From contig OW799233.1 of the NCBI GenBank assembly GCA_941918925.1, forward strand, positions 121,732,333-121,796,332: 64,000 nt of DNA, given 5' to 3'. A program made the position numbers and the translations under genes. Shown here piece by piece: positions 46,192 to 57,369 of the stretch. This DNA comes from Phyto melanocephala. Taxonomy: Eukaryota > Arthropoda > Insecta > Diptera > Rhinophoridae. Positions within the stretch are counted from its first letter, which is position 1; each line of letters begins with the position of its first letter. The notes beneath the pieces were generated by a model that was not told the origin of the DNA, did not search any database, and saw only the letters and a list, made by a program, of their open reading frames with translations.

Positions 46192-49100
46192 TCACTTGTG
46201 CACTTTGGGATGCCTTGGTCTGAGAACTCTTTTGGCAGCTTCTACGGTTGTTTGCATTGTACTTGTGTCCCCGTTACATCCAAAGTTATTTTGTTGCATA
46301 TTTTCTGTTGTTGTTGAGTCGCCTGTTGTTATTTTAGAAGATACTGGTGTAGATCTTGGACGACCACGATTTCTAATAGGGTATATAGGAGCATCTGTAA
46401 GCGGCCCTTTATATAGCGTTAAATCGGATACATGTTGCATTCTATGTGGTACATCAGGGTTGTCTTCTGTGGCAATAGTAAAACATGATCCATTTTTGTT
46501 TGTTATAACATAAGGACCATCTCGACGAGGGACAAACTTTGAGGTTAAATTGTTATTACTATTGCTTAAAATGTGAGTTGCAACCAGAACTTTATCTCCA
46601 ATTTTAAAATCATCAGGGTGTCTTCTCTTCAAATTAGCATAGTTTTTGTTTCTAGTTTGCAATTTTTCCTCTACCGCTCGTGCATTCTGTAAAGTATTTG
46701 CAAGATTTATTAAATGTGGTGTTATTTGTGGTATAAAATTTTCAGACATAATTATTGACTTAAGATCATGGTGTGCCTCTAAAGGACTTCTTAGCTCACG
46801 TCCAAACGTTAAATATGCTGCTGAATAACCTGTACTTTCGCATTTTGATGTATTCAACGCAAAACGAATCATAGGTAATTTTAAATTCCATGATGTATGT
46901 TCCTTTTCAACACATATAGCCAATTGAGTTTTTAAATCTCGATTTTTTCTTTCCACAGGATTTGCTTGTGGGTGATAAACTGGTGTAAATGTTTGTTTGA
47001 TGCCTAAACAGTACGTTAATTTTTGCATAACAGCTGATATAAACTGACACCCATTATCTGTATGGATTCGTCTTGGCACTCCATAACGTAATATGATTTC
47101 GTTCAGTATAACAACTGAGCAATTTTCAGCCGTTGCTTGCTTTAATGGAAATATTTCAACCCATCTGCTACAAATATCTTCGACAACTAATATCCACTGA
47201 TGGCCTTGATTTGTAATTGGCAATGGGCCAACAAGGTCTATAGCTATTACCTCAAATCTTTGATTACTTGATACTGTACGATACAATCCAGCTGGTTTGG
47301 AGTTCGTGATTTTATATTTTTGACATTTAATACAATTTTTTACATAATTAGCAATATCTGCTTTCATACCTGGCCAGAAATAATGAGGAGAAATACGTTT
47401 AATGGTTCTTTCTATTCCATTGTGTCCTGCCATTGGATCATCATGTAATCTTTTAAGAATAGATAAATGCATAGATTTTGGTACTACCAATTGACCACTT
47501 TCCGTATCTTGATCAGCACAGTAACGATACAATATACCATCAATTAAAACAAAACCTTTATTTGTGTAAAGGATAATATTGTCATCATTCGTTTCAAACG
47601 AGTTTATTATTTCTTTGATATATTCATCTTCTAATTGAGCTTGTCTAATTTCCGCAGAGCCTTGACGAGGAAAATCTATAGATATTAGGCAGCATTCACA
47701 AGCTATATCTATGTGTTTGGTGCACGGTGGTCTTGACAATGTGTCTGCGACAACATTTTTATTTCCTGGTGTGTACCCAAATTGAATGTTGTAAGGTTGA
47801 AGTTGTAAGGCCCATCGAGCCAAGCGACCAGTTGGTGATTTTAGACTAAAAAGCCATTTTAATGGTTGATGGTCGGTTAAAACTGAAACTTCCGAGCCTT
47901 CTATGTAACCACGAAATTTTTTTACTGCCCAAACAACAGCTAACGCTTCTCTTTCTGTAGTTGAATAATTTCTCTCTGCAGGAAGTAAAAGGCGACTGGC
48001 ATATTCAACAGGATGTTCATTCTCTTTCTCCCCCTGAAGCAAAACAGCCCCTAACGCGTAATTACTGGCATCCGTTTTTAAGAAAAATGGTTTCCTTTCA
48101 TCCACCTGTTGTAATATAGGTGATGATATTAATAGATTTTTAAGTTTATCATACGCTAAATTTTCTTCATCAGTCCATTTCCACTTTGCGTTTTTCTTTG
48201 TTAAATTAGACAATGGCTTAGAAATTTGTGCAAAATTTGGTATAAAACGGCGATACCATGAACAAGTTTGCAAAAATGATATTAATTGTTTGATATTTTT
48301 TGGGTATGGTCTCTTCGATATCGCTGCCGTTTTTTCAGGATCTGGTTTTAAACCATTTTTATTTAACACGTGACCAAGATATTTGACTTCTGCTTTACAA
48401 AAATGACATTTCTCTCTATTTAACTGAATTTTGAACATTTTTATTCTTTCGAATGTTTTTTCTAAATCTTTAATATGATTTATAAAACTGTCAGAGCAAA
48501 TAATAATATCATCGAGATATGCTAAAATGGTTATTTGGGGAAGTCCAGAACGAAATTTATCTACTAATCGTTGAAAGGTTGCTGGTGCATTTTTAAGACC
48601 AAATGGCATTCTATTAAAGACGTAAATACCGAATGGCGTAGTAAAAGCTGTTTTTATTTTATCATCAGCAGCAACTTCAATCTGCCAATAACCAGCTTTC
48701 AAATCGATTGTTGACATAAACGATGTTGCCTTTGCTGCATGCAACAGATCATCCATTCTAGGTAGTGGATATTTATCACTTGTTGTAATGGCATTAAGAC
48801 GGCGATAGTCAACACAAACTCGTACTTTACCATCTTTTTTTGGTATAAGTACCACAGGAAAAGCCCAAGGAGATTCTTCTTCCTTAATTATGCCTTTCTT
48901 TAACATTTCATTTAGCTCAATTTTAAGTTTTTCTTTCATTATTGGCGATATACGATAAGGGGCACAAGCAATAGGTGCATGTGATCCAGTATTTATAAAG
49001 TGTTCAACATGTGGGATTGGGTCAGAACTATCATTAAAAATGCTTTGGAACTTTTTGAGTAAATTATTTAAAATATTCTTTTCATTTTGTGATAAATCTG

Positions 49101-50823
49101 ATCCTTCGAAGTCTTTTAGTTTTAGATCAATTGTACATATATCTAATGAGAATTTTCCATTTTCGCTCACATTTTCATCAGGTTTACTCCTTTTTAGAGG
49201 AGGAAAGAGATCCCAGTCATAAACATCCGTTTCGGTTCCTTCAGGAATGCTATCTTCGAAAATTTTATTTATAACTCCCGGAGAGTAATCATAGTTTGAC
49301 AGCATTTCTTCATTTTTTGGTGTAAGTTCAACGTTAGTATTTTCAAACCAATTTAGAAAATTATCAACGCAATTGTTTTCTGTGACATTAACTTGAGTAA
49401 TTGCAACAGATTTAGATAAATTTGGTTTATTCATTTTAAAATCAAAAATTGTTTTTGGGTCATCTTTAAAATGCCAATTTCTTTGAGCTAAGTCAAGGAC
49501 AATGCCGGCCTGTTCTAAAAAATCTATACCAATAAGGGTGCGATTTCCACGAGCCTTAGGTAAACAGATAAAACGAATTCGTCTTAGACGTTTGCCGATT
49601 GAAATTTGTACAATGGTTGAGTAAACTATTTCTTCTTTAGGTATACCGTCAGCTAGGATAATTTCAGCAGAAACTTTTTGGAACTCGACGTTTTTCTTCT
49701 TAAGATTTTGAAAAAGTAAGTATCCAGCGACACTTGTACGGGCAGCAGTATCAAAATAAGCTTCTCCTTTTAAACCGTTTATATTGATATCTACACTTGG
49801 AACGTTTCGTCCCACTATGGTTGTATAAACAGCGTTAAAATCTAACTTTTCAGGACTATTAATTGAGTTTTTATTGTTACAATTTGGGCAATTAGATCTA
49901 TAATATCCAGCTAAGCCACATCCATAACAATTTACAATATTTTCTTGAACTTTAATATTACCTCGTCTATCAGCTTCTATTTTCTTAAAACAGACATCTG
50001 CGGTATGATTTTTCTTTCTGCAAACAGAACACCGAACTGAAGATTTTTCCAACGAAGGTAATGATTTTGAAGTTAGTTCCTCATTTTCTTTCAAAAGTAT
50101 TTCAACTTCTCTAGCTCTTTCTAATAGTTCTTGGAAGCTATATATGGTATCTCTTGAAATTTTATCCCTTATTTTTATCAATAGTTGGGAATATATAATA
50201 TTTAACATTGTGTTTTCGGACAACTTTTCTGACAATTGTGCAAACAAACGACGCTTTCTGCACACAAAATTGTCAGTTGTTTCAAATGTTTTTTGTTTTT
50301 CCTGACTTATTTCAGAAAATATACGCCAATCTGGTTTAGGGGGTGAAAATGCATTTCGCAACAAATCTATGGCTTTTTCAAAATTTGTGGCTTCACTTTT
50401 TACACCTTGCCACCACGAAGAGGCATATCCTTCTAGCAATAATGGAAAACTAGTTAATGCCAGAAAATCTGATACATTTTCTGCATCTTTGTAAACCAAA
50501 ATTGTAGCAATAAAGTCTTCCACTTTTGCGGTATTTCTTCCGCCACTAAAACGAGCGCTACAATTTGAAAACGTATTTTTGGTTTCAGATCTTATGTTAA
50601 GACCTCCTAAGAGTTCCATAAATTGACCTTGAGTAAGGGTAACATTTACTGAGCTATTAGAATTTTGAGTAGCAAATAAGTTTTGTGCCGTATTTAACGT
50701 GCTATTACTCTCGCTTTGTGATTCCGTAAGCGAACGTGAGCCTACTGGATTTTCACTGACGCTGGATGAATTTTGTGACATACTGCGCGTATTCGTTTGG
50801 GTATTCCGTGGACTTCTACGCAT
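46192..50823 (-). CDS. Gag-Pol polyprotein of Ty3/gypsy retrotransposon (1543 aa)
   Basis: One uninterrupted frame; the ATG at 50823 follows a 190-base leader after the primer-binding site. Domains: Ser/Asn-rich start (1-65); Gag capsid-like region (about 90-245); zinc knuckle C265-x2-C-x4-H-x4-C278; a second knuckle C299-x2-C-x4-Y-x4-C312 whose His is replaced by Tyr; aspartic protease with FDTAA at 357-361 (usual form DTG/DSG) and LIGIDFLEQAG at 430-440; reverse transcriptase about 610-820 with YLDD at 769-772; RNase H about 910-1040 (D918, E959 region, D984); integrase zinc domain H1127-x6-H1134, C1164-x2-C1167; DDE core D1196, D1256, E1291 (34 residues between the last two); GPY motif at 1436-1438. 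Gag and Pol are fused without a frameshift, so they are probably made as a single product cut by the protease. I do not assign it to a named lineage. Confidence 0.95.
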   Translation of the reverse strand: MRRSPRNTQTNTRSMSQNSSSVSENPVGSRSLTESQSESNSTLNTAQNLFATQNSNSSVNVTLTQGQFMELLGGLNIRSETKNTFSNCSARFSGGRNTAKVEDFIATILVYKDAENVSDFLALTSFPLLLEGYASSWWQGVKSEATNFEKAIDLLRNAFSPPKPDWRIFSEISQEKQKTFETTDNFVCRKRRLFAQLSEKLSENTMLNIIYSQLLIKIRDKISRDTIYSFQELLERAREVEILLKENEELTSKSLPSLEKSSVRCSVCRKKNHTADVCFKKIEADRRGNIKVQENIVNCYGCGLAGYYRSNCPNCNNKNSINSPEKLDFNAVYTTIVGRNVPSVDININGLKGEAYFDTAARTSVAGYLLFQNLKKKNVEFQKVSAEIILADGIPKEEIVYSTIVQISIGKRLRRIRFICLPKARGNRTLIGIDFLEQAGIVLDLAQRNWHFKDDPKTIFDFKMNKPNLSKSVAITQVNVTENNCVDNFLNWFENTNVELTPKNEEMLSNYDYSPGVINKIFEDSIPEGTETDVYDWDLFPPLKRSKPDENVSENGKFSLDICTIDLKLKDFEGSDLSQNEKNILNNLLKKFQSIFNDSSDPIPHVEHFINTGSHAPIACAPYRISPIMKEKLKIELNEMLKKGIIKEEESPWAFPVVLIPKKDGKVRVCVDYRRLNAITTSDKYPLPRMDDLLHAAKATSFMSTIDLKAGYWQIEVAADDKIKTAFTTPFGIYVFNRMPFGLKNAPATFQRLVDKFRSGLPQITILAYLDDIIICSDSFINHIKDLEKTFERIKMFKIQLNREKCHFCKAEVKYLGHVLNKNGLKPDPEKTAAISKRPYPKNIKQLISFLQTCSWYRRFIPNFAQISKPLSNLTKKNAKWKWTDEENLAYDKLKNLLISSPILQQVDERKPFFLKTDASNYALGAVLLQGEKENEHPVEYASRLLLPAERNYSTTEREALAVVWAVKKFRGYIEGSEVSVLTDHQPLKWLFSLKSPTGRLARWALQLQPYNIQFGYTPGNKNVVADTLSRPPCTKHIDIACECCLISIDFPRQGSAEIRQAQLEDEYIKEIINSFETNDDNIILYTNKGFVLIDGILYRYCADQDTESGQLVVPKSMHLSILKRLHDDPMAGHNGIERTIKRISPHYFWPGMKADIANYVKNCIKCQKYKITNSKPAGLYRTVSSNQRFEVIAIDLVGPLPITNQGHQWILVVEDICSRWVEIFPLKQATAENCSVVILNEIILRYGVPRRIHTDNGCQFISAVMQKLTYCLGIKQTFTPVYHPQANPVERKNRDLKTQLAICVEKEHTSWNLKLPMIRFALNTSKCESTGYSAAYLTFGRELRSPLEAHHDLKSIIMSENFIPQITPHLINLANTLQNARAVEEKLQTRNKNYANLKRRHPDDFKIGDKVLVATHILSNSNNNLTSKFVPRRDGPYVITNKNGSCFTIATEDNPDVPHRMQHVSDLTLYKGPLTDAPIYPIRNRGRPRSTPVSSKITTGDSTTTENMQQNNFGCNGDTSTMQTTVEAAKRVLRPRHPKVHK

Positions 50824-50996
50824 TTTGTAATAACTTGTCCTTTATTTAACTCACACTCGTGTTTTTTTTTTAAATTATTTTCTTTTATATTATAACCACA
50901 AAACGCACAAATAATAAATTAAATGCAAATACCTTACCTTCAGTTTTATGCACTTACAAGAACTACGTAAAAATAACTGTTCCCAAAATTTTTGGA

Positions 50997-51014
50997 AATT
51001 TTCGTTGGGCGCCA
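50997..51014 (-). other. Primer-binding site
   Basis: One base after the 5' LTR the minus strand reads TGGCGCCCAACGAAAATT. The TGGCGCCCAAC start resembles primer-binding sites complementary to the 3' end of tRNA-Lys, as used by several gypsy elements; the exact tRNA is inferred. Confidence 0.8.
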
Positions 51015-51015
51015 A

Positions 51016-51671
51016 TGTAGAGGATGAGACTTTTCCTTAATTTTCAGGGTCAAGGCAGACGATGTCGTCCTAACTGACCTCAGCTATTTTGTATGGTTTT
51101 TGTCCAGATTAATATTTAAAATTTGTGGCAGTAACAGACGAAACCGTCATATTCGCCTTCAATTTTAAATATTAATTGATCTTGAATTGTAATAAAACAA
51201 GATATTTTAGTTTCTTAATGTTGCGATGTTTATTGGTTGGCAGACAAACGACAAAGAACAATTCTTATTACAATGTTTGATATTTTATAATTAAACTTAC
51301 ATATTGGATACATAAAAATATTGGAATTCAATTGGAATTGAGTTATTTCTCTAAAATTTGTGAGAGTACTAAAAATTAATTAACGGGATAATTTGCATAT
51401 TAGGTAGTGGAGCATTAATATGCAAATGAGAACAAATAATAATAAAATAAAGAAAATAACTAATTACTCAGTTGAAAAAACTAACGGAGAAATTAATAAT
51501 ACAAATAAACTCATTAAACAAAATTGTAACAAAACCAAATGAAACAAAACATATTTAAAGTATATAACAAAAGTAAAACATATATGAAACAAAATGATAA
51601 GATGAACTTATTAATTTAAGATACAAAAATAAACAAATAATAAAATAAATAAAATAATAATTTCTGTTACA
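51016..51671 (-). repeat. 5' LTR (656 bp)
   Basis: Promoter-side LTR for the minus-strand element, same length as the 45490-46145 LTR and apparently identical to it. Transcription should start within it and run toward lower coordinates. Confidence 0.95.
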
Positions 51672-51810
51672 ATACATATTTAAGTATAAAGATATTATTC
51701 CATTGCGAATACTGTTAATAACAAAATAATAAATTCTGTGCTAAATACATCAAATTTTTGGTGGGTATATAAGATTCGGCACAGCCGCATATAGTGCTCT
51801 TACTTGTTTT
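51672..51810 (-). mobile_element. DINE/mini-me-like element, right part
   Basis: Continuation of 44630-45489 after the LTR retrotransposon: ATTTTTGGTGGGTATATAAG (inverse of TATACCCGCCACCAAAAAAA on the left), the GATTCGGCACAGCCGCATAT hairpin, and the terminal CTCTTACTTGTTTT that mirrors the AACAAGTAAGAG start of other copies. Confidence 0.78.
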
Positions 51811-52239
51811 ATTATTATTTAAATCAATAGAAAAGCTATTAAGAGGATACAATTATAACAAGCAGATTCTTCGTTGAGATTTTTATTACAGTCAATATAG
51901 ATAAACAAACTCTTAAAATATTTAACTGATTTTGTGAAAAGGATCAAAACTGTTTTATATATAAAAAATAAAAATTGCTAGAAGGACGGAAACGAATATT
52001 GATTTTTTCAACTAAGGATACATTCTGAAGAGATATTTTTATATGATTTAAATAAATCTTGCATTTTATTTTAGTCTATTGTTTTAAAGATTTGATAAAA
52101 GTTTAATAAAAACCAAGCGTCTTTAGTAGAGTGAAGACTGTTATTAGGTGTCCTACCCAGACCATGAAAGAAAAAAAACTAAAAAAACTTTGCTTGACTT
52201 GCTATTGCTATTGTAGATCCCATAAAATTATTAATTTAT
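51811..52239. other. AT-rich DNA, nothing recognised
   Basis: No supported feature. Confidence 0.35.
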
Positions 52240-52348
52240 ATTTTTATAGTTTAAGTAAAAAGCATTGTAAATTTTTTTAGTAGAAGCTTGTAGCCGATTA
52301 TGGCCTAGAGGCTTGGTTGCCAAAATTTAAATAAATAAATAAATAAAA
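52240..52348 (+). mobile_element. LINE 3' end with (AAAT)n tail
   Basis: GCTTGTAGCCGATTATGGCC then TAGAGGCTTGGTTGCC followed by AAATTTAAATAAATAAATAA is a LINE-like 3' UTR end with a tetranucleotide tail (about 52325-52348). No coding part precedes it, so it is a very short 5'-truncated insertion. It may be the same LINE group as 52787-54940, which has the same kind of tail on the other strand. Confidence 0.5.
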
Positions 52349-52786
52349 TGGTTATTTAGAATATATAGGCCCTAAAAATGTTATAAACAGCTGCTTTTGT
52401 TATATATGGGTGTAAGAACTGCTTAGACCAACGTTTAATAAATTGAAGTACAGCAACTGCTTTACTGACTGTTAACGTAATACATGTGCGAAAATCTAAC
52501 TTCCCATCTAGCAAAAACTCCAAGGCTATTTAATGATTCAACTAATTCAAGATTTACACCACTCATCGAATAACAGCCATTTAATAAATATATCAAGTCT
52601 AGTATTATAAGAATTTACATTTTTAATATTTTATTGCATTAAGTGTACATTGTACCAAGTGGCAAAATTATCGAAATAATATTGAAGAGAGTCTTTGTTG
52701 TTCAGAATAATTATGACACATAAACATTTGTACGTCATCAGCATACACCAAAAAAATTAGAATGATTAATTATACATCAAAGATAA
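52349..52786. other. AT-rich DNA, nothing recognised
   Basis: No supported feature. AAGTGTACATTGTACCAAGTG-like text near 52641 has no assignment. Confidence 0.3.
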
Positions 52787-54960
52787 TTTATTTATTTATT
52801 TATTTATTTATTTAATAGGTTATTTTCTGTACAACAAGACTTTATCTTATATTTATAGTACAGAAACGGAATGCGTTAAACATAAAAAAACAAAAACATT
52901 TGCAATTATTCAATTCGAATTAAAAGTTAATAATAGAAAATAAATTAAACATATAGTTAAAGAGAAAAAAAAAAAATAATAATAATAACAATAAATAATA
53001 ATAATAATAAGAAACATATATGTATATTAGAAGATTGCACACATTTTTATTTAAAAGAATTAACTACAAATTTTTTGAAACTACTAGCGTTGCCATTTAA
53101 TTGTTGACATAGTGGAAGATTATTCCAAAGTCTAGCGGCATGTACATAAAATTGCCATTCTGAAACTAGGCATTGATGTCGAGGTATTATAATATTCCGA
53201 TTTCGTGGCGATTGAAAAAAACGTAAATTTTCAAATATGTATTTGGGAGTTTTAGTATGTATTATCTTATGTAAAAATACCAAAGTGCGTATTTTGAGTA
53301 GGCTATCGAAACTGACCCCATAAAGGTTTTTAGAAACAGAGGAAACATGATCAGATCTTCACAATCCATACACATACCGTATAATATTGCGAAATAAAAC
53401 ATTTAGTTTTCTTCGACTAACAGAGTCGCAGTTAGCAAATAATTCACACCCATATAATAAGGAAGGAACCAAGTATGACTTGGCAAGCAAGATTCTAATT
53501 CTGATGGGTGTAAAGTATTGTGTAGACCAGAGCGATCGTAATTTAATATACGACTGACCAACCAATGAATTTACATGATCTGTCCAAGTTAAATGGTTAT
53601 TAAAAATTATACCCAGATTTTTCGCTCTATTAACGATTTCAATTTTCTCACCATTTAAAACGATATCCCCAGAAATAAACGGACCTATACGTTTTTTGCA
53701 GATTACAATACATTTAGACTTTTTAGGGTTCAAACAGAGGCCATTTGCACTAGCCCAGAGATAAATTTGATTTAATTCGTGATTTAAATGTGAGATACCA
53801 ATGGCAATGTGTCTAGCTGGGATACTTAAAGTAAGTTGTATGTCATCTGCATAAAGATGGATGTTACACTTTGAAAGTATTTTTGGCAAGTCATTTACAT
53901 AAATAGAAAATAAAAGCGGACCTAAAATGGAGCCCTGAGGCACTCCCCTTTTAAGTGTAAGCTTATCAGACCAAACATTGTTTACAAAGACCGATTGTGT
54001 TCGATTTGACAGGTATGATGAAATAAGGTTAATTGATGTTGCAGAAAATCTGAAAAAATGTTTTAATTTATTAATTAATGTGGTATGGTCTACAGTATCA
54101 AATGCCTTGGAGTGGTCCAGAAGTACTAAGAAATTTATATATCCATCCTCCAATCCCTGTCGTATGTGTTCACCTACTTCAACAAGGGCAGTTACGCAGC
54201 TATGACTCTCGCGGAAACCAGATTGTTTACTATAAAGCATGTTGTTAATATTTATATATGAAATCATTTGCTTATATAAAATTCTTTCAAGTATCTTCGA
54301 AAGAAAACACAAGATGGCTATTGGTCTGTATTCACCATTTTCCTTCGGTAGTGGAATAATTTTCGCATGTTTCCAATTTGAAGGAAACGTAGAAGACATA
54401 ATAATATTGTTTAAAAGGTAAGTGACGTACGGGAGAATTAGTGGCATAAGTATTCTAATAAATTTGGGATTTAAGTTATCAGTTCCCACTGCGTTTGATT
54501 TTATTTGTAAACACGTAGACATAACATCAAATTGTGATATACATGAAAATCGAAAATAATTACTGTACACATCAGTATCTGTATTTATCGCGGATGCGGA
54601 AAAATTATAAAAAAACGGGTTTGTTTGGATCAGAGGAGCACTAGTGAACGTTTTATTAAGTATGTTTGCGTCCACATTGATGTCTATGTTGTTCAACTGC
54701 TTGCCAATACCTATTTCACGGATAGTATTCCATGTTCGTCGAGAATCTATTGCAGTACTGAATCTTGCGGAATAATATTCAGTTTTAGCAAGTCTTATAT
54801 GTTTATTAGCATTCTTTCTAGCATTTGTGCAATAAAAATTACAAATAATAATAGTCCTAAACAACTACCTCGCGGAAGGAACACTCATTGGTACGTAAAT
54901 GTGTTTTAAAATTAAATTTTCAAACTTTACGCACTGTCATCTATCTATTAAATAATTATC
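52787..54960 (-). mobile_element. 5'-truncated CR1/L2/jockey-group LINE
   Basis: Ends in a (TAAA)n tail on the minus strand (52787-52814), contains a 3' UTR of about 230 bp and the reverse transcriptase frame listed separately. Upstream of the frame the same reading frame carries a CVKFENLILKH-like piece interrupted by stops, so the 5' boundary is near or above 54940. No endonuclease domain is recognised. No target duplication was identified. Confidence 0.8.
53047..54864 (-). pseudogene. LINE reverse transcriptase with one in-frame stop
   Basis: A 606-codon frame broken only by TGA at 53359-53361, in the sequence YVYGL-stop-RSDHVSS; relatives usually have Arg there, and CGA to TGA is one transition. 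N-terminal NARKNANKHIRLAKTEYY is the linker to the lost endonuclease. RT motifs: LNPKFIRILMP and FPSNWKHAKIIPLPK; YRPIAILCFLSKILER; SGFRESHSCVTAL; LLDHSKAFDTVDH (catalytic Asp); RGVPQGSILGPLLFSIYVND; HLYADDIQLTLS (YADD box); LGIIFNNHLTW. The C-terminal part after the stop ends in FYVHAARLWNNLPL, a signature of CR1/L2-like LINEs. TTG, not ATG, opens the listed frame, consistent with 5' truncation. No RNase H. A fairly young but disabled copy. Confidence 0.88.
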
Positions 54961-56758
54961 AATCGATCTTAGTTGATGAGGTGCAAAACAGATTTTTTCC
55001 ACTTTAAATACTTAAAGATAATGATTTTTTTTATTAAATGCCCTTCTAAAATCACTATAGGTGATTTCCGTTTGTTGATGCTTATATTATTTTCCACAGT
55101 GTCGAAATTCATATAACAATTTTCTTTTATTTTCAAGCAACCCCTAGAAAAAATATTTTTATTATAATCATTTAACCCCTAAAAATATACTGTATAATCT
55201 TCACATTTGTGACCGTTAAATATTCAATTTATCGTTGATAATTTCTAATTATAATCATTTTCTATTTTCCACGCTATTATTAAGTGAAACTATAAATCTA
55301 GATGCAGCAATTTTATATTTAAATATTTAAACACAATTACCAGGTGCTTTTGTATTAGAAGTCATTCACTCTTTATGAAATTATAATGTTTCAATTATTT
55401 TCATTTAACGTTTTGTAATAATAAAAATTGCTTTATACGTATAATTTTCTCTATGAACATATATAGCAGTTTATTAAAAAAGTTGCCCTGAAAAAGGCAT
55501 GCGGATGAACATATAAATGATAAAAGCTTCAATTACCTTGACATGACATACAATGCAGGTGACCAACAGCTAAATTAAAAAAAAAAAATACAAAATAGTA
55601 AAACAGATACCTGCACAAACACATTAAAATGTGTACATATTATACTTATAAATACAAATTATTGTTATTTTTTTCGTTATTATTTTTATAAAAAGAATAC
55701 CATAACGCTGACCACAAAATATTGAGGCAAAACATAATGCAGAGTAAAAAAATAAAAGTGATATATTCGGGCGTGTTGGAAATCGTATGCCCTTCATCAT
55801 TAATTCGATTTTTCAAAATTCTAAATTTACCTCAAAAAGTGGCATACAACATAACATACAATAAGGCATTAAAAACATATTTTACTCCATTTAGATTCAA
55901 ATAAAATTTATTTGTGATTTACTATTACAACATTCATTTGATATCGTCGGTTGTATTGATGATGAAAAAACTTAATTTCGTTTGTAAATTAAAATAAAAT
56001 ACCGAAGCTAACAGTATATGGGTGTTAATATCTCTGTCAGTTTCGAATCGATGTTCTAGTTTTTCTCTGTAATAGCTTCTAAGACTTCGACTCAGAATTT
56101 GATGTCACTTCCGCACCCAGAAAACGAAAACTCATATTCATTGCTAATCGAATGCTTCAGTTATTTCAAACGAATTTTTCTTTTGTGGTTATAAAATTTA
56201 TATTGCAAGAATCATAATTTCATAGTGCAGACTATATATTGATATTCCGAAACAAACTTCTCTAGATGCTACCGTAAAATTCTACAATCGCAACTAAGCT
56301 TTGAGATTTTCAACAATTGTTGTTCTCACTACCGATACTGTTTTCTCTGTGCGTGTTCAAAAATTAAAACAATATTTCTCTGAATTATTTTTGGCATAAA
56401 TAATCACGGCTATCATCAATTTTTTAATGTGAAATTTTTTTTGAATTGAACTTTTTGTTAAAAGGAATATTAATTTCGCATTATAAATTTTAGGTGAATG
56501 AAATGACATCACTGAGGGCAACTTGCGGCATTCAGTTACGTACGGAACTAAAAAAATTTATTTCAGAATAGTGTGGTTATTTTCAAGCAAGCAAAGTCAC
56601 AACCATTTTTTCGTAACTAAAAAAATACTCTGAGATTGTTACAAATATTTTATTAATGATACCAATTGTTTGCAAGTTCGAAAAATTTCATGTGGAATTT
56701 TATCTATTTTAACTGTAATTGTGATTGTGTTGAGGAATATCAAGTATATGAACAATAA
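54961..56758. other. AT-rich DNA with one DINE-like trace
   Basis: 55748-55800 (+) has ATATTCGGGCGTGTTGGAAA then CGTATGCCCTTCATCATTAA, a decayed 5' hairpin block of the DINE-like family. Nothing else is recognised. Confidence 0.4.
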
Positions 56759-57099
56759 GGGCCATTATTACAACTTGCCTACAAAGTTAACGTTAATAAA
56801 AGGTAACTTTTGTTAACGTGAGCAATAAACTGTCCATTAAGTATTTTTCGTTATTACAACCTGCCTCTAAAATAAATTATATTTTTTTTTAAATATGGCA
56901 GCACCAAAGCAATTTATTTAAAACAAAGTGGCAACGACAAGCAAATAGTAAACAATTCCCTTATACGGTAGAAAATATGGTAACTTTTAATTTAAACCAT
57001 CACGTTAAAAGTTAAAGGTAGAGTGATCATCACTTTAACATATCGGACACTTTTAGGTCAAAGTGAACTTTAGTTATCGGTAAGTTATAATAATGGCCC
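56759..57099. mobile_element. PIF/Harbinger-type MITE (341 bp)
   Basis: The terminal inverted repeats are GGGCCATTATTACAACTTGC (left) and GGGCCATTATTATAACTTAC (reversed right), differing at 2 of the first 20 bases. They are flanked on both sides by TAA (56756-56758 and 57100-57102). A 3-bp TWA target and GGSC-type ends are the standard marks of PIF/Harbinger elements. The interior has further dyads around GTTAACGTTAATAAAAGGTAA and no open frame. Confidence 0.85.
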
Positions 57100-57355
57100 T
57101 AAGACAGATACTTGTAAATTATCCCACAAAAACATTAAGTTATGGTTAAAGTATGGAAAAAAAAAATCTTATATCTAAACAGATAATAAACCGATTTGGT
57201 TGGTTTGATACCATAAACGTAAGGGCGCTTTTAAAAGTTGTTTCAACAGACATACGGTCATACAGGCATCACTCAATAGACTATTAATTAGGTTGAGTTT
57301 TTTACACATTTTCAAAATTACAAATTTAATGACAAGGCCATTTATAGCCTTGCTA
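57100..57355. other. AT-rich spacer
   Basis: Nothing recognised; ends at the target site of the following LINE. Confidence 0.4.
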
Positions 57356-57369
57356 TTGCTGTTGATGGG

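Larger units (their letters stand above)
45490..51671 (-). mobile_element. Ty3/gypsy LTR retrotransposon, complete and young
   Basis: 6182 bp with two 656-bp LTRs (TG...CA ends), a 4-bp target duplication ATAC on each side (45486-45489, 51672-51675), a primer-binding site, a polypurine tract and a single Gag-Pol frame. The LTRs have the same length and I saw no difference between them when reading them side by side, which implies a very recent insertion. There is no env frame: only about 50 bp separate the Gag-Pol stop from the 3' LTR. It sits inside an older DINE-like element. All parts needed for retrotransposition appear present, so it may be active; expression is not shown. Confidence 0.96.

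Noticed and set aside
46196..49274. Plus-strand frames across the Gag-Pol region
   Set aside because: Shadows of the 1543-codon minus-strand frame, which has all the Pol motifs.
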